Shown here: one piece after another, positions 55,009 through 63,704 of the stretch
How the letters are laid out: every line of letters begins with the position of its first letter
Position numbering within the stretch: position 1 is the first letter of the stretch
Assembly (NCBI RefSeq): GCF_004331955.1
Contig: NZ_CP036532.1
Span: 1,178,001-1,242,000, forward strand
Direction: 5' to 3'
Source of the DNA: Roseitalea porphyridii
GTDB taxonomy: Bacteria; Pseudomonadota; Alphaproteobacteria; Rhizobiales; Rhizobiaceae
Length of the DNA: 64,000 nt
The notes under the pieces: model-generated
What the model was told of the DNA's origin: nothing
The model's database searches: none
Seen by the model: only the letters and a program-made list of their open reading frames with translations
Position numbers and translations under genes: made by a program

Positions 55009-56047
55009 CCTCGGCGCCTTCGCTGAGGATCGCGAGCACCCGGGCATCGGCCCCGGGGTCGAGGCCCGCAAGCAGCGCCGCGATCCCGGCTCCACCCGAT
55101 GGCGTGGAGGCGAGATCGAGCTCTTCGAGGACAGCGACCGCCGCGTCCGCTTCGGCGTCGCTGATCGTCACGAACAGGTCGGCATCCCGCGACAGGCCGG
55201 CAAGGGCGATCAGCGATGGCTCCTTGCAGTCGAGCCGCCCCATGTTCGACACGGCGCCTTCGGTGATCACCGGAGCGCCGGCGGCAATGCTCGCAAACAG
55301 GGCAGGCGCAGCGTCCGGTTCGACGATGACGATCTGCGGATCATCGCCCCAGACCAGGCGTGTATGGGCTGCAACCGCGCCCGCCAACCCGCCGACGCCG
55401 GCCTGCAGCACGATGTGGGTCGGCGGCTGCGGCATCTGCTCGACGGCCTCGGCCGCCATCTGCAGATACCCCTCCATCACCCGGCGCGGCAACTCGAAAT
55501 AGCCCGGCCAGGAACTGTCCGACAGGAGGGTCCAGCCATTGGCCTTGGCGGCGTCGGCGGCCGCCGCCATGCTCGCCTCGTAGTCCGCGCCCGAGCGCAC
55601 GACCCGCGCGCCCTTCGCCTCAAGCCGCGCGGCAAAGGCGGACGGCACCGTTTCGGCCAGGTAGATGACGGCGACTGCGCCAAAAAGGCGGGCGCCGGCG
55701 GCCACCGAAAGGCCGTGATTGCCCGCGCTTGCGGCGACGTAGGTGCGACCCGTCAGAGCTTCGGACCAGGTGTCCTCCCGTACCGCCGCAGCGGCATCGC
55801 GCGCGACGGCGTGCGCCGCGCCGAGCGCCTTGAAGCTGCCAAGGCCCATGCGCCTGCGCTCGTCCTTGAGCCAGATTTCGCCGACACCTGCGCGCGCCGC
55901 CAGTTCAGGTGCGGCAAGCAGGGGCGTCGGCTGGTGAGCCGGGCAAAGCGCCAGAAGCCGGCCAACGCCTCCCGCATCGGGCAGGGGCAGCGGACAATCA
56001 AGATCGATGCCGCGCCCGCGCCACGGATTTCGTTGCACCGTCGGCAC
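55001..56047 (-). CDS. PLP-dependent ammonia-lyase (diaminopropionate ammonia-lyase/threonine dehydratase-like)
   Basis: 348 residues. Fold type II PLP enzyme: cofactor Lys in RRMGLGSFKALGAAHAVARD, ASAGNHGLSVAAGARLFG, glycine loop LQAGVGGLAGAVAAHTRL, and TPSGGAGIAALLAGL near the pyridine. The opening RNPWRGRG and the GSFKALG.....A spacing resemble 2,3-diaminopropionate ammonia-lyase. Eliminates ammonia from an amino acid. Overlaps the M24 gene; 128 nt after the dioxygenase. Confidence 0.85.
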   Translation of the reverse strand: MPTVQRNPWRGRGIDLDCPLPLPDAGGVGRLLALCPAHQPTPLLAAPELAARAGVGEIWLKDERRRMGLGSFKALGAAHAVARDAAAAVREDTWSEALTGRTYVAASAGNHGLSVAAGARLFGAVAVIYLAETVPSAFAARLEAKGARVVRSGADYEASMAAAADAAKANGWTLLSDSSWPGYFELPRRVMEGYLQMAAEAVEQMPQPPTHIVLQAGVGGLAGAVAAHTRLVWGDDPQIVIVEPDAAPALFASIAAGAPVITEGAVSNMGRLDCKEPSLIALAGLSRDADLFVTISDAEADAAVAVLEELDLASTPSGGAGIAALLAGLDPGADARVLAILSEGAEDG

Positions 56048-56175
56048 ATTGCCTCCCTTGCCGCATGGCGATCAGAGCATCCCTTCACATCGATCACGTG
56101 TGGCGCCGCAATTGCAAGCCTGCACGGCCCCGATTGGCGCTTCTGATAAAGGACCGTTGCTCCCGCGCCGGAGGG

Positions 56176-57057
56176 CTACGATCGCGCCAGGACGAAATCG
56201 TGCTCGACCTCGAGGAACGGGCCGTCGAATCCGGCCTTGTCGATCCTGGCGGGGTCGTCGACCGGCTTGAACTCCGCCATCAGGCTCTGCTTGACGCCGA
56301 AGACGGCATCGGAGGCGATGTAGGGGTCGTCCGGATCGAAGATGTGGGTGGTCAGCGTCTCGTAGCCGTCGGCCGCGATGATGTAGTGCAGATGCGCCGG
56401 CCGGTAGGGATGGCGGCCGAGCGATGCCAGGAGCTTGCCGACCGGCCCGTCGTCGGGGATCGGATAGAACTTCGGCTTGACGCCCCGGAACCAGTATTCG
56501 CCCTCCTCGTTCGAGCGGAACACGCCGCGCAGGTTGAAGTCCGGCTGGATGCCCTTCTGCTGGACGTCGTAGAAGCCCTCGTCGTTCGCCTGCCAGACGT
56601 CGATCTTCGCGCCGGCGATGGGCTTGCCGTCTGTGTCGAGGATGCGGCCACGCACCAGCATCGGCTCGCCCTTCTGGTCGAGGCAGATGTTCGACCCGAG
56701 CGGCAGTTCGGGCGCGCCCTCCACGTGGAACGGCCCCAGCACCGTCGATTCCGATGCGCCGGACGGCTTGCGGTTGTTGATGGCGTCGACCAGCATCGAC
56801 ACGCCCAGAACATCCGACAGCAGGATGAACTCCTGCCGCCATTCGTTGCACATGTGGCCGGTGTCGGTGAGGAACATGATCGCCTTGAACCATTCCTCCT
56901 GGGTCGGTTCGATCTCCTTGACCGCTTCGTGCAGGTGACGGATCAGCACGTCCATGACCTGACGCAGCCGCGCATCCTCGGCGCCTGCGTTCCGCGCGAT
57001 GACAACCTCGGCCGAATTCTCCTCGGTGAAGAAGCCGCTCTCGTTGTGGGCGTTCAT
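56176..57057 (-). CDS. Hydroxyquinol 1,2-dioxygenase
   Basis: 293 residues from the ATG at 57057 with AAAGGA seven bases upstream. Intradiol dioxygenase: N-terminal helical dimer domain (ARLRQVMDVLIRHLHEAV) and Fe(III) ligands Y163, Y198, H222 and H224 (GFYDVQ, KFYPIP, RPAHLHYII). The LGPFHVEGAPELPLG and VWQANDEGFYDVQQKG stretches are typical of the hydroxyquinol group. Ring-cleaves benzene-1,2,4-triol to maleylacetate. Follows the hydroxylase by 11 nt and is supported by the maleylacetate reductase in the same operon. Confidence 0.9.
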   Translation of the reverse strand: MNAHNESGFFTEENSAEVVIARNAGAEDARLRQVMDVLIRHLHEAVKEIEPTQEEWFKAIMFLTDTGHMCNEWRQEFILLSDVLGVSMLVDAINNRKPSGASESTVLGPFHVEGAPELPLGSNICLDQKGEPMLVRGRILDTDGKPIAGAKIDVWQANDEGFYDVQQKGIQPDFNLRGVFRSNEEGEYWFRGVKPKFYPIPDDGPVGKLLASLGRHPYRPAHLHYIIAADGYETLTTHIFDPDDPYIASDAVFGVKQSLMAEFKPVDDPARIDKAGFDGPFLEVEHDFVLARS

Positions 57058-57068
57058 GTCGTGTCCTT

Positions 57069-58850
57069 TCATTCGGCGGCCGCGGCGGCGCGCCGGTCCG
57101 GCTGCAGGATGGTCTCGAAGACGCGGCGCAGTTCCGCTTCGGGGTCGGCCGCCATGCCGGCGATGCGGTAGCAGACGTGCTGGTCGGGCCGGGTCATCAC
57201 GGCGCCGGCGTCGCCGGTCTCGCGGATGCGTGCCCAGTCGCCCAGATGGTCCTGCACGGCCATCCTTGGCCCGATCACGTGCACGACGATCTCGACGCCG
57301 GCCTCGCGGGCGACCGTCGCGGCGGCCGTCGCCCATGCCTCGCCGCCGATCCCGGTGAAGATCGTCCAGCGGCCCTTGCCGCACAGATCCAGCGTCGACA
57401 GTTTCGATCCGTCCTCGCCGAACAGCCAGCAATGGGGAATGCGCGCCCCGGGCCACGTGGTCGGCTGGTAGTGGAGCTCGGGATCGACCGCGAAGCCCGG
57501 ATCGGGGTGATCGTCCTTGACCACCGCGCCGCTGTCATAGCGATGGTTCATCTCCACGCCGTGGCAATCGAACTCGTACTTCTTGAACTCGATCGCCTTG
57601 CGCAGCGCCTCCCGCTGCGCTTCGGCATCGGCGTCCGAATTGCAGCGCTTGTCCATGTTCTGCTGCATCTTCACCGGATCGACGGTGCCGGTCATGCCGA
57701 GCGCCTCGAAGATCGGGCCGAACTCGGCGATCGACTGGTTGGCGCGGGTCACGATCTGCCGGGCGACCGGTGCGCGCTCCTGCGAATAGCTCTTCAGCAG
57801 TTCGGGGCCGGCCGCGCCCTTGAGCACGTGGGCGAGCTTCCAGGCCAGATTGTAGCCGTCCTGGATCGACGTGTTGGAGCCGAGCCCGTTGGAGGGCGGA
57901 TGCCGGTGCGCAGCATCGCCCATGATGAAGACGCGGTCGGTCTGCATGTGCGTGGCGTACATGTTGTTGACGGTCCAGGTGTTGGCCGAGATGAGGTCGA
58001 TCTCGAGGTCCGGATCGCCGACGAGCTGGCGGGCCACCTCGGTGGCGTAGGCCTCGTCGACTTCCGGTGCCGGCTCGTTGATGTCGTAGCCCCAGACGAT
58101 CAGCCACTCGTTCCACGGCCGCACCATGCGCACCAGGCCCATGCCGATGCCGCCGACATTGGCGCCCGGCTGCATGACCCAGTAGAGCACCGACGGCCGG
58201 TGGGCGACGTGCCTTGAAAGGTCCGCCTTGAACAGGATGTTCATAGATCCGCCGACGCCCATCTGCCCCTCGAAGGGAAGTCCGGCATTTTCCGCCACGA
58301 GCGAGTTGCCGCCGTCGGCGCCCACCAGGAACCGCGACCGGATCGTGATGTCCCGGCCCGTCAGCCGGTCCCGGCAGGTGGTCAGCACGCCGTCGGCATC
58401 TTCCTCGTGCGACAGATATTCGGTCGACATCCGCGACTGGGTCCCGCGCGAGCAGGCGGTCTTGAACAGCAGCGGCTCCATGAAGGTCTGCGGCAGGTCA
58501 TTCATCATGCACGGCGAGGCGATCTCGTGCTCGGCCTTGGAGGCGGGCGCGTTGCCCCAGCTCTGCATCCGGCCCAGTTCCTCGCCGGCGAGGCTCTCGC
58601 AGAACACGTTGTTGCCCATCAGGTCACGCTCGGTGGCGAACAGGTACGCCTCCTCCTCGACCTCGCGGCCGAGATCGCGCAGCACTTCCATCGTGCGCTG
58701 GTTGGTGATGTGGGCTCGCGGCGTGTTGGCGAGCCAGCGGTAGCGGTTGACGACCATGTTCTCGACCCCGTAGCTCGACAGCAGCGCTGCGGTCGCGCTG
58801 CCGGCGGGCCCGGTTCCGATGATGAGGACGTCGGTGGTGATGTCGGCCAT
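57069..58850 (-). CDS. FAD-dependent phenol/resorcinol-type monooxygenase
   Basis: 593 residues. FAD Rossmann motif LIIGTGPAGSATAALLSSYG at 9-28, the DG-type FLVGADGGNSLVAENAGL, and the FAD-ribityl GD motif VFIMGDAAHRHPPSNGLGSN. A thioredoxin-like C-terminal domain covers about 480-593. Same architecture as 2,4-dichlorophenol 6-monooxygenase (TfdB) and resorcinol 4-hydroxylase. Next to hydroxyquinol dioxygenase, the expected product is hydroxyquinol, from resorcinol or a related dihydroxy-aromatic. Confidence 0.9.
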   Translation of the reverse strand: MADITTDVLIIGTGPAGSATAALLSSYGVENMVVNRYRWLANTPRAHITNQRTMEVLRDLGREVEEEAYLFATERDLMGNNVFCESLAGEELGRMQSWGNAPASKAEHEIASPCMMNDLPQTFMEPLLFKTACSRGTQSRMSTEYLSHEEDADGVLTTCRDRLTGRDITIRSRFLVGADGGNSLVAENAGLPFEGQMGVGGSMNILFKADLSRHVAHRPSVLYWVMQPGANVGGIGMGLVRMVRPWNEWLIVWGYDINEPAPEVDEAYATEVARQLVGDPDLEIDLISANTWTVNNMYATHMQTDRVFIMGDAAHRHPPSNGLGSNTSIQDGYNLAWKLAHVLKGAAGPELLKSYSQERAPVARQIVTRANQSIAEFGPIFEALGMTGTVDPVKMQQNMDKRCNSDADAEAQREALRKAIEFKKYEFDCHGVEMNHRYDSGAVVKDDHPDPGFAVDPELHYQPTTWPGARIPHCWLFGEDGSKLSTLDLCGKGRWTIFTGIGGEAWATAAATVAREAGVEIVVHVIGPRMAVQDHLGDWARIRETGDAGAVMTRPDQHVCYRIAGMAADPEAELRRVFETILQPDRRAAAAAE

Positions 58851-58888
58851 GATCGCTTGTCTCCTCTGTCGACTTCACGCGCTTGCGG

Positions 58889-59932
58889 TCAGCGTTTGAT
58901 CTCGAGCCTGCGCTGCGTGGGGAACAGCGCGATTCCGGTTCGTCGGGCGAAGAACCCCCACAGGCCCGTCGGCGCGAACAGCATGATGACGATGCCCAGG
59001 AGCCCCAGCACGATCAGGTAGACCGCGCCATAGTCGGCCAGCAGTTCCTGCAGGAAGAAGAAGACGAGCACGCCGACGATGGGGCCCTCGAGCGTGCCGA
59101 TGCCGCCGATCACCACGATGAAGATCACGAAGGCGGTCCACTGCGTCACCGCAAAGGCGCTGTCTGGGCTGATGCGGCCGTTCTGAAGAAAGATCAGCCC
59201 GCCCGCGATGCCCGCGCCGAAGGCCGCCACGAGGAAGACGATCCACTTCATGCGCGCGGCGTCGACGCCCACGGACTTGGCGGCCTCGACATTGTCGCGC
59301 AGCGCCGCGAGCGCCAGGCCACGCCTTGTGCGCAGGAACCAGTAGATGCCGCCGATCGTGGCGGCCGCGAGCGCCAGAGCGAGCCAGTATGCCAGGATGT
59401 CGCGCGCGGCCGAGGCGCGGACGTCGAAAAGCGCCTCGATCCATTCGACGCCCCACATCTTGTCCCGCGCATCACGCGGCAGCGAGGTGCCCGTGCCGCC
59501 GCCCACCGCCTGCCATTGCGCAACGCTCAGGCGGACGACTTCGGCAACCACCCAGGTCCCGATCGCGAAATAGGCCCCGCTGAGACGGAACACGAAAAAC
59601 GCCGTGGGGATGGCGAGAAGAAGCGCGAAGACGCCCGAAAGGAACAGCGCCGCGACCGGGTTGACGCCCCAAAGTATGGTCGCGCCGAACAGCATGTAGG
59701 CCCCGAAGCCCACGAACGCCTGCTGGCCGACGCTGACCAGGCCGCTATAGCCCGCAAGAAGGTTCCATAGTTGCGCAAGCGTCAGCATGGTCAGGATGAA
59801 GAAGAGGTCTTGGATCAGGCTGCGCGAGGCGAAGGCCGGCAGCACGATCGCAACGCCGAGGAGCGCTATGGCGGCAATGCCGCTGATCGTGGCAACCCGC
59901 GTGCGGGCGGAGACGGAATAGGTGGTAGCCAT
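58889..59932 (-). CDS. LivM-type ABC permease
   Basis: 347 residues from the ATG at 59932, which shares its A with the LivH-type stop. About ten transmembrane segments with LWNLLAGYSGLVSVGQQAFV and the cytoplasmic LRDNVEAAKSVGVDAARMKW docking loop, FGAGIAGGLIFLQNG. Inner-membrane half of a branched-chain-amino-acid-type importer, here probably for an aromatic acid since it sits in the hydroxyquinol operon. Confidence 0.92.
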   Translation of the reverse strand: MATTYSVSARTRVATISGIAAIALLGVAIVLPAFASRSLIQDLFFILTMLTLAQLWNLLAGYSGLVSVGQQAFVGFGAYMLFGATILWGVNPVAALFLSGVFALLLAIPTAFFVFRLSGAYFAIGTWVVAEVVRLSVAQWQAVGGGTGTSLPRDARDKMWGVEWIEALFDVRASAARDILAYWLALALAAATIGGIYWFLRTRRGLALAALRDNVEAAKSVGVDAARMKWIVFLVAAFGAGIAGGLIFLQNGRISPDSAFAVTQWTAFVIFIVVIGGIGTLEGPIVGVLVFFFLQELLADYGAVYLIVLGLLGIVIMLFAPTGLWGFFARRTGIALFPTQRRLEIKR

Positions 59933-60795
59933 CAGTCGACCGCCCTTGGAAAGAGGCCGCGCGGCCGGATCAGCAACACGATCAGAAACGCGACATGGCC
60001 GGCAAGGATCTGCCATTCGGGGTTGATCGCGGCGCCCACGGTCTGCGCCACGCCGATGATGATGCCGCCCGCCAGCGTCCCCCACAGGGAGCCGAGGCCA
60101 CCGATGATCACCGCCTCGAAGGCGTAGATCAGCCGTGCCGGGCCGACATAGGGGTCGAAGTTCGATCGTGTCCCCAGGTAGAGGGCCGCGATCGTCACCA
60201 CGACCAGCGCCAGGCCCATCGCCGTGGCGAACACGCGGTCGGGCCGGATGCCCATCAGGCTGGCGGTGACCGGATCGTCCGAGGTCGCCCGGAACGCCCT
60301 TCCGATGGCGGTGCGATAGAAGATCTGGTTGAGCCCCACGATGACGACGATCGCCGAGGCGAAGGTCAGAAGCGGCAGCAGGCCCACCGTGACCGGGCCG
60401 ATATCGACCGAGGCGGTCTCAAGGGCGCCCATGGAGATGCGCTGGCTGTCGGCCGAAAAGCCCTCGAGCAGGCTGTTCTGGATCACGACCGACAGGCCGA
60501 ACGTCACAAGCAGCGGCGGAAGGATGTCCTCGCCGAGCGTCCGGTTCAGGACGGCCTTCTGCAGGACCCAGCCGAACACGAACATCACGGGAGCGGCGAA
60601 CAGCGCCGCCACGAACGGATCGAGACCGAGCACCGAGACGATCACCAGGATCAGATAGGCGCCCATGACGATCAGGTCGCCATGGGCGAGGTTGACGAGC
60701 CGCATGATGCCGAAAACCAGGCTCAGCCCGGCGGCGAACAGGGCGTAGAGCCCGCCCAGCAGCACGCCTTGCACGATCGTGTCGATCCAGATCAC
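59932..60795 (-). CDS. LivH-type ABC permease
   Basis: 287 residues, about eight transmembrane segments. It begins GVLLGGLYALFAAGLSLVFG, then GIMRLVNLAHGDLIVMGAYL, the LivH hallmark. Docking loop FRATSDDPVTASLMGIRPDR. Pairs with LivM, with which it overlaps by one base. Confidence 0.93.
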   Translation of the reverse strand: MIWIDTIVQGVLLGGLYALFAAGLSLVFGIMRLVNLAHGDLIVMGAYLILVIVSVLGLDPFVAALFAAPVMFVFGWVLQKAVLNRTLGEDILPPLLVTFGLSVVIQNSLLEGFSADSQRISMGALETASVDIGPVTVGLLPLLTFASAIVVIVGLNQIFYRTAIGRAFRATSDDPVTASLMGIRPDRVFATAMGLALVVVTIAALYLGTRSNFDPYVGPARLIYAFEAVIIGGLGSLWGTLAGGIIIGVAQTVGAAINPEWQILAGHVAFLIVLLIRPRGLFPRAVD

Positions 60796-60823
60796 GCCGT
60801 TCCTCCCTGCCGCTTGTGCGGGT

Positions 60824-61618
60824 TCATGCCGGCGCTCCGAAATAGGCCGCGTGGATGTCGTCGCGGCTGATCTGGTCGGGTCGCCCTTCCAGGGTGATCC
60901 GGCCTTCCATCATGCAATAGACCCGGTCGGCGACCTTGAGCGCTTGGCCGATGTCCTGCTCGACCACGATGACGCTGGTGCCCGCCTCCTTGATCTTCGG
61001 GAGCGCCGCATAGATGTCGCGGATCACGACCGGCGCGAGGCCGAGACTGATCTCGTCGCACAGAAGGATTTCGGGGTTCGACATGAGCGCCCGCCCGATG
61101 GCGACCATCTGCTGCTGGCCGCCCGAAAGCGCCGTACCGGGATTGTGCCGGCGTTCCTTCAGCACCGGAAAAAGGGTGTAGATCGCATCGAGCGACCACA
61201 CGCCCGAGCCATCGTGCCCGGCCGCAAGCTCCATCGGATTGGGGCCGCCGGTGAACCGGCTGATGAACCCGTCGATCCGGTCGCCGAGGTCGCGCCCGCC
61301 CTTGTGCTGCCCGCCGATCAGCAAATTCTCCTCGACCGTCAACGACGGGAAAAGGCGGCGTCCCTCGGGCACCATGACGATGCCGCGCTTCATGATCGTA
61401 TCGGGCATCAGGTGGCCGATGCTGACGCCCTTGTGGCAGATCTCGTCGGGAGCGCCCCGCAGCACACCGGTGATCGAGCGCATCAGCGTCGTCTTGCCGG
61501 CTCCGTTCGCGCCGATGATGGCGACGGTCTCGCCCTCTTCGAGCCGGACGTCGACGCCGAACAGCGCCTGGAAGTCACCGTAGCGGGCCGTCAGCCCTGT
61601 GGTCTCGAGCAGCGCCAT
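60824..61618 (-). CDS. LivF-type ABC ATPase
   Basis: 264 residues. Walker A GANGAGKTT (38-46), signature ALSGGQQQMVAIGRALM, Walker B ILLCDEISLGLAP, and switch VIVVEQDIGQAL. It is longer than the usual 235: an extra segment of about 30 residues (GPNPMELAAGHDGSGVWSLD) lies between the Q-loop and signature. The start overlaps the LivG-type stop by one base. Confidence 0.92.
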   Translation of the reverse strand: MALLETTGLTARYGDFQALFGVDVRLEEGETVAIIGANGAGKTTLMRSITGVLRGAPDEICHKGVSIGHLMPDTIMKRGIVMVPEGRRLFPSLTVEENLLIGGQHKGGRDLGDRIDGFISRFTGGPNPMELAAGHDGSGVWSLDAIYTLFPVLKERRHNPGTALSGGQQQMVAIGRALMSNPEILLCDEISLGLAPVVIRDIYAALPKIKEAGTSVIVVEQDIGQALKVADRVYCMMEGRITLEGRPDQISRDDIHAAYFGAPA

Positions 61619-62331
61619 CAGACCTCGATCCCCAGATAGATCTCCTTGACCTCGCGGCTGTCCATGATCTCGGCCGGGTCGCCCAGCCCGATCACCCGCC
61701 CGAAATCCAGAACGAGCAGGCGTTCGACGACGGCGGTGAGCGCGTGAAGGACATGCTCGATCCAGATGATCGTGACGCCGCCTGCATGCAGCGCGCGGAT
61801 GGTCTCGATCAGCGCGGTGCATTCGGCGTCGGTCAGTCCGCCGGCGATTTCGTCCAGCAGCAGCAGCCGGGGCTGCGTCGCCATCGCCCGGGCGAGCTCC
61901 AGCCGCTTGCGCTGCAGCAGCGTCAGGCCGCCGGCCGGCCTGTTGGCCACCTCGATCAGTTCGGTCCGCTCGAGGATGCGGGCGACGTCGTCAACGACAT
62001 CGCTCTCCGTCCGATCCTGCCCGTGGGTCGCGGCGACCAGCAGGTTCTCGAACACGGTCAGTCGGTTGAAAGGCTGCGGTATCTGGAACGACCGGCCCAT
62101 GCCGGCCAGGCAGCGCTGCATCGGCGGGGTCCGGGTCACATCGCGCCCCAGATACTCGATGCGGCCCGCATCGGGTGCGAGATTGCCGGTGATCAGATTG
62201 AAGAGCGTCGACTTGCCGGCGCCGTTTGGCCCGATGATGCCAAGCGCCTGCCCCTCGGGCAGATCGAAGCTGATGGCGTCGGCGACCTTCAGGGCGCCGA
62301 AGCTCTTCGAAACATCGTGCAGCGAAAGAAT
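61618..62331 (-). CDS. LivG-type ABC ATPase, unusual start
   Basis: 237 residues if begun at 62331. LSLHDVSKSFGALKVADAIS leads into Walker A GPNGAGKST, FQIPQPFNRLTVFENLL, a slightly degenerate signature TLLQRKRLELARAMA (LSGGQ replaced), Walker B LLLLDEIAGGLTD and IWIEHVLHAL. No ATG, GTG or TTG exists in a sensible place: the best start is ATT at 62329-62331 behind GGGGAGGAG. The open frame upstream to 62571 lies over the binding-protein gene and is non-homologous. Confidence 0.85.
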   Translation of the reverse strand: MLSLHDVSKSFGALKVADAISFDLPEGQALGIIGPNGAGKSTLFNLITGNLAPDAGRIEYLGRDVTRTPPMQRCLAGMGRSFQIPQPFNRLTVFENLLVAATHGQDRTESDVVDDVARILERTELIEVANRPAGGLTLLQRKRLELARAMATQPRLLLLDEIAGGLTDAECTALIETIRALHAGGVTIIWIEHVLHALTAVVERLLVLDFGRVIGLGDPAEIMDSREVKEIYLGIEV

Positions 62332-62362
62332 GGCGCTCCTCCCCGGTTCCTCGCTTGAGGAA

Positions 62363-62390
62363 GGCGGCCCGGCATCATGGCCGGGCCGCC
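62363..62390 (-). terminator. Perfect 11-bp hairpin after the solute-binding-protein gene
   Basis: GGCGGCCCGGC, six-base loop, GCCGGGCCGCC, nine bases after the stop of the binding-protein gene and with no T run. Typical of the intercistronic hairpins that stabilise the 3' end of binding-protein mRNA or partly terminate before the permease/ATPase genes. Confidence 0.7.
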
Positions 62391-62398
62391 GCTTTCTG

Positions 62399-63679
62399 TC
62401 AGGCCAGCGGCTCCATGACGCCCTGGGTCGGGATGTCGGGCGCGGTCTTGTTGTCGACGACGACGAGGTCGAAGGCGCCATCGTCCTGGCGGCGCCACTG
62501 ACCGCCCACCAGCGGTGTCTTGCAGACGTTCTGGGCGGCAAAGGGCGGCACGCCTTCGCCGTTCCAGGCAACGCGGCCGACGATCGTCTGAAGGTCGGTG
62601 GCGGCGATCGTCTCGGCCATCAGGTCCGGGTCGGTCGGATCATCCGCCCGCTTGATGACATCGGCCGCCATCTCGAACAGCGAATGCACGAAACCGATCG
62701 GCTGCGTCCAGGGGCGTCCGGTGGCCTCGGTGAAGGCCGCGGCGAGTTCGCCGCAGCCCTGACCGGTCAGCGAGGAGGTGAACGGGTGATTGGCCGACCA
62801 CCACACTTCCGACGACAAGTTGTGGCCCGCTTCGCCGAGCGTCTCGACCGACTGCGGGAAGAGGATCGCCTTGGCGACGGTGATCGCCTTGGGCTCGAAA
62901 CCCTGCTGGATCGCCTGGTTGCGGAACGTCGTGAAGTCGGGCGGAATGACGACGCCCGTGACGATCTCGCAGTTGGCCTGCCGGAACGCGTTGATCTGCG
63001 CGGAAAAGTCGTCGGTCAGGTTCTGGTAGCGGCCCGGATCGACGGTGGTGTATCCGGCCTGCGCAAAGCCCGGCGCGACGCCCACGTTCGGATCGCCCCA
63101 GGCATTGCCGTCCGCATCGTTCGGGAACAGGCCGCCCACCTGCTTGTTGGTGTCGAGCTGGTCCCACATGTTGGTGAAGACGGCAATGACGTCCTCGAGC
63201 CCCCAGAAATAGTGGAACGTGTAGTCGAAGGGCCGCCAGCTGTCGGGCGCGCCGGGATTGCCCTGCTGTCCGATGAACCATGGCTGCCAGGGCGCCTTGG
63301 TCGAGATCGTCGGGATGCCCTCGCTCTCGCAGACCGTCGAAACGGGGTTGGTCGTCTCCGGTGTGGAGGCGACCAGCATCAGATGGATCTCGTCGTCGAT
63401 GATGAGTTCCTGCGCCACGTCCGCGGCGCGGTTGGGATTGGACTGGCTGTCCCGGACCAGCACCTCGACGTTCAGTCCCTGTTCGGCGGCGACCCGGTTG
63501 AACATCTCGATGGTGAACGCGTCCGCCTCGGCGAAGCCGGCAAGCGGCCCGGTCTGGGGACTGACATAGCCGATCCGGACCGTGGTTCCCTGTGCCAGCG
63601 CGGGCGCGGCGAGCCCGCCGGCGGACAGGACGAGGCCGCCGGCGGCGCCCGATTTCAGAAGTCTTCTTCGCGTGATCAT
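62399..63679 (-). CDS. Liv-type solute-binding protein, Tat-exported
   Basis: 426 residues. The signal sequence has the twin-arginine motif TRRRLLKSGAAGG and ends APALAQ near residue 30. Mature protein is a type I periplasmic-binding fold of the LivJ/urea/aromatic group: IGYVSPQTGPLAGFAEADAF, VLVRDSQSNPNRAADVAQEL, ASTPETTNPVSTVCESEGIP. Receptor of the importer. Position between maleylacetate reductase and the ABC genes suggests it captures an aromatic acid, for example a dihydroxybenzoate. Confidence 0.92.
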   Translation of the reverse strand: MITRRRLLKSGAAGGLVLSAGGLAAPALAQGTTVRIGYVSPQTGPLAGFAEADAFTIEMFNRVAAEQGLNVEVLVRDSQSNPNRAADVAQELIIDDEIHLMLVASTPETTNPVSTVCESEGIPTISTKAPWQPWFIGQQGNPGAPDSWRPFDYTFHYFWGLEDVIAVFTNMWDQLDTNKQVGGLFPNDADGNAWGDPNVGVAPGFAQAGYTTVDPGRYQNLTDDFSAQINAFRQANCEIVTGVVIPPDFTTFRNQAIQQGFEPKAITVAKAILFPQSVETLGEAGHNLSSEVWWSANHPFTSSLTGQGCGELAAAFTEATGRPWTQPIGFVHSLFEMAADVIKRADDPTDPDLMAETIAATDLQTIVGRVAWNGEGVPPFAAQNVCKTPLVGGQWRRQDDGAFDLVVVDNKTAPDIPTQGVMEPLA

Positions 63680-63704
63680 TGTCTATTCCTCCCTTTTTCA
63701 CTGC

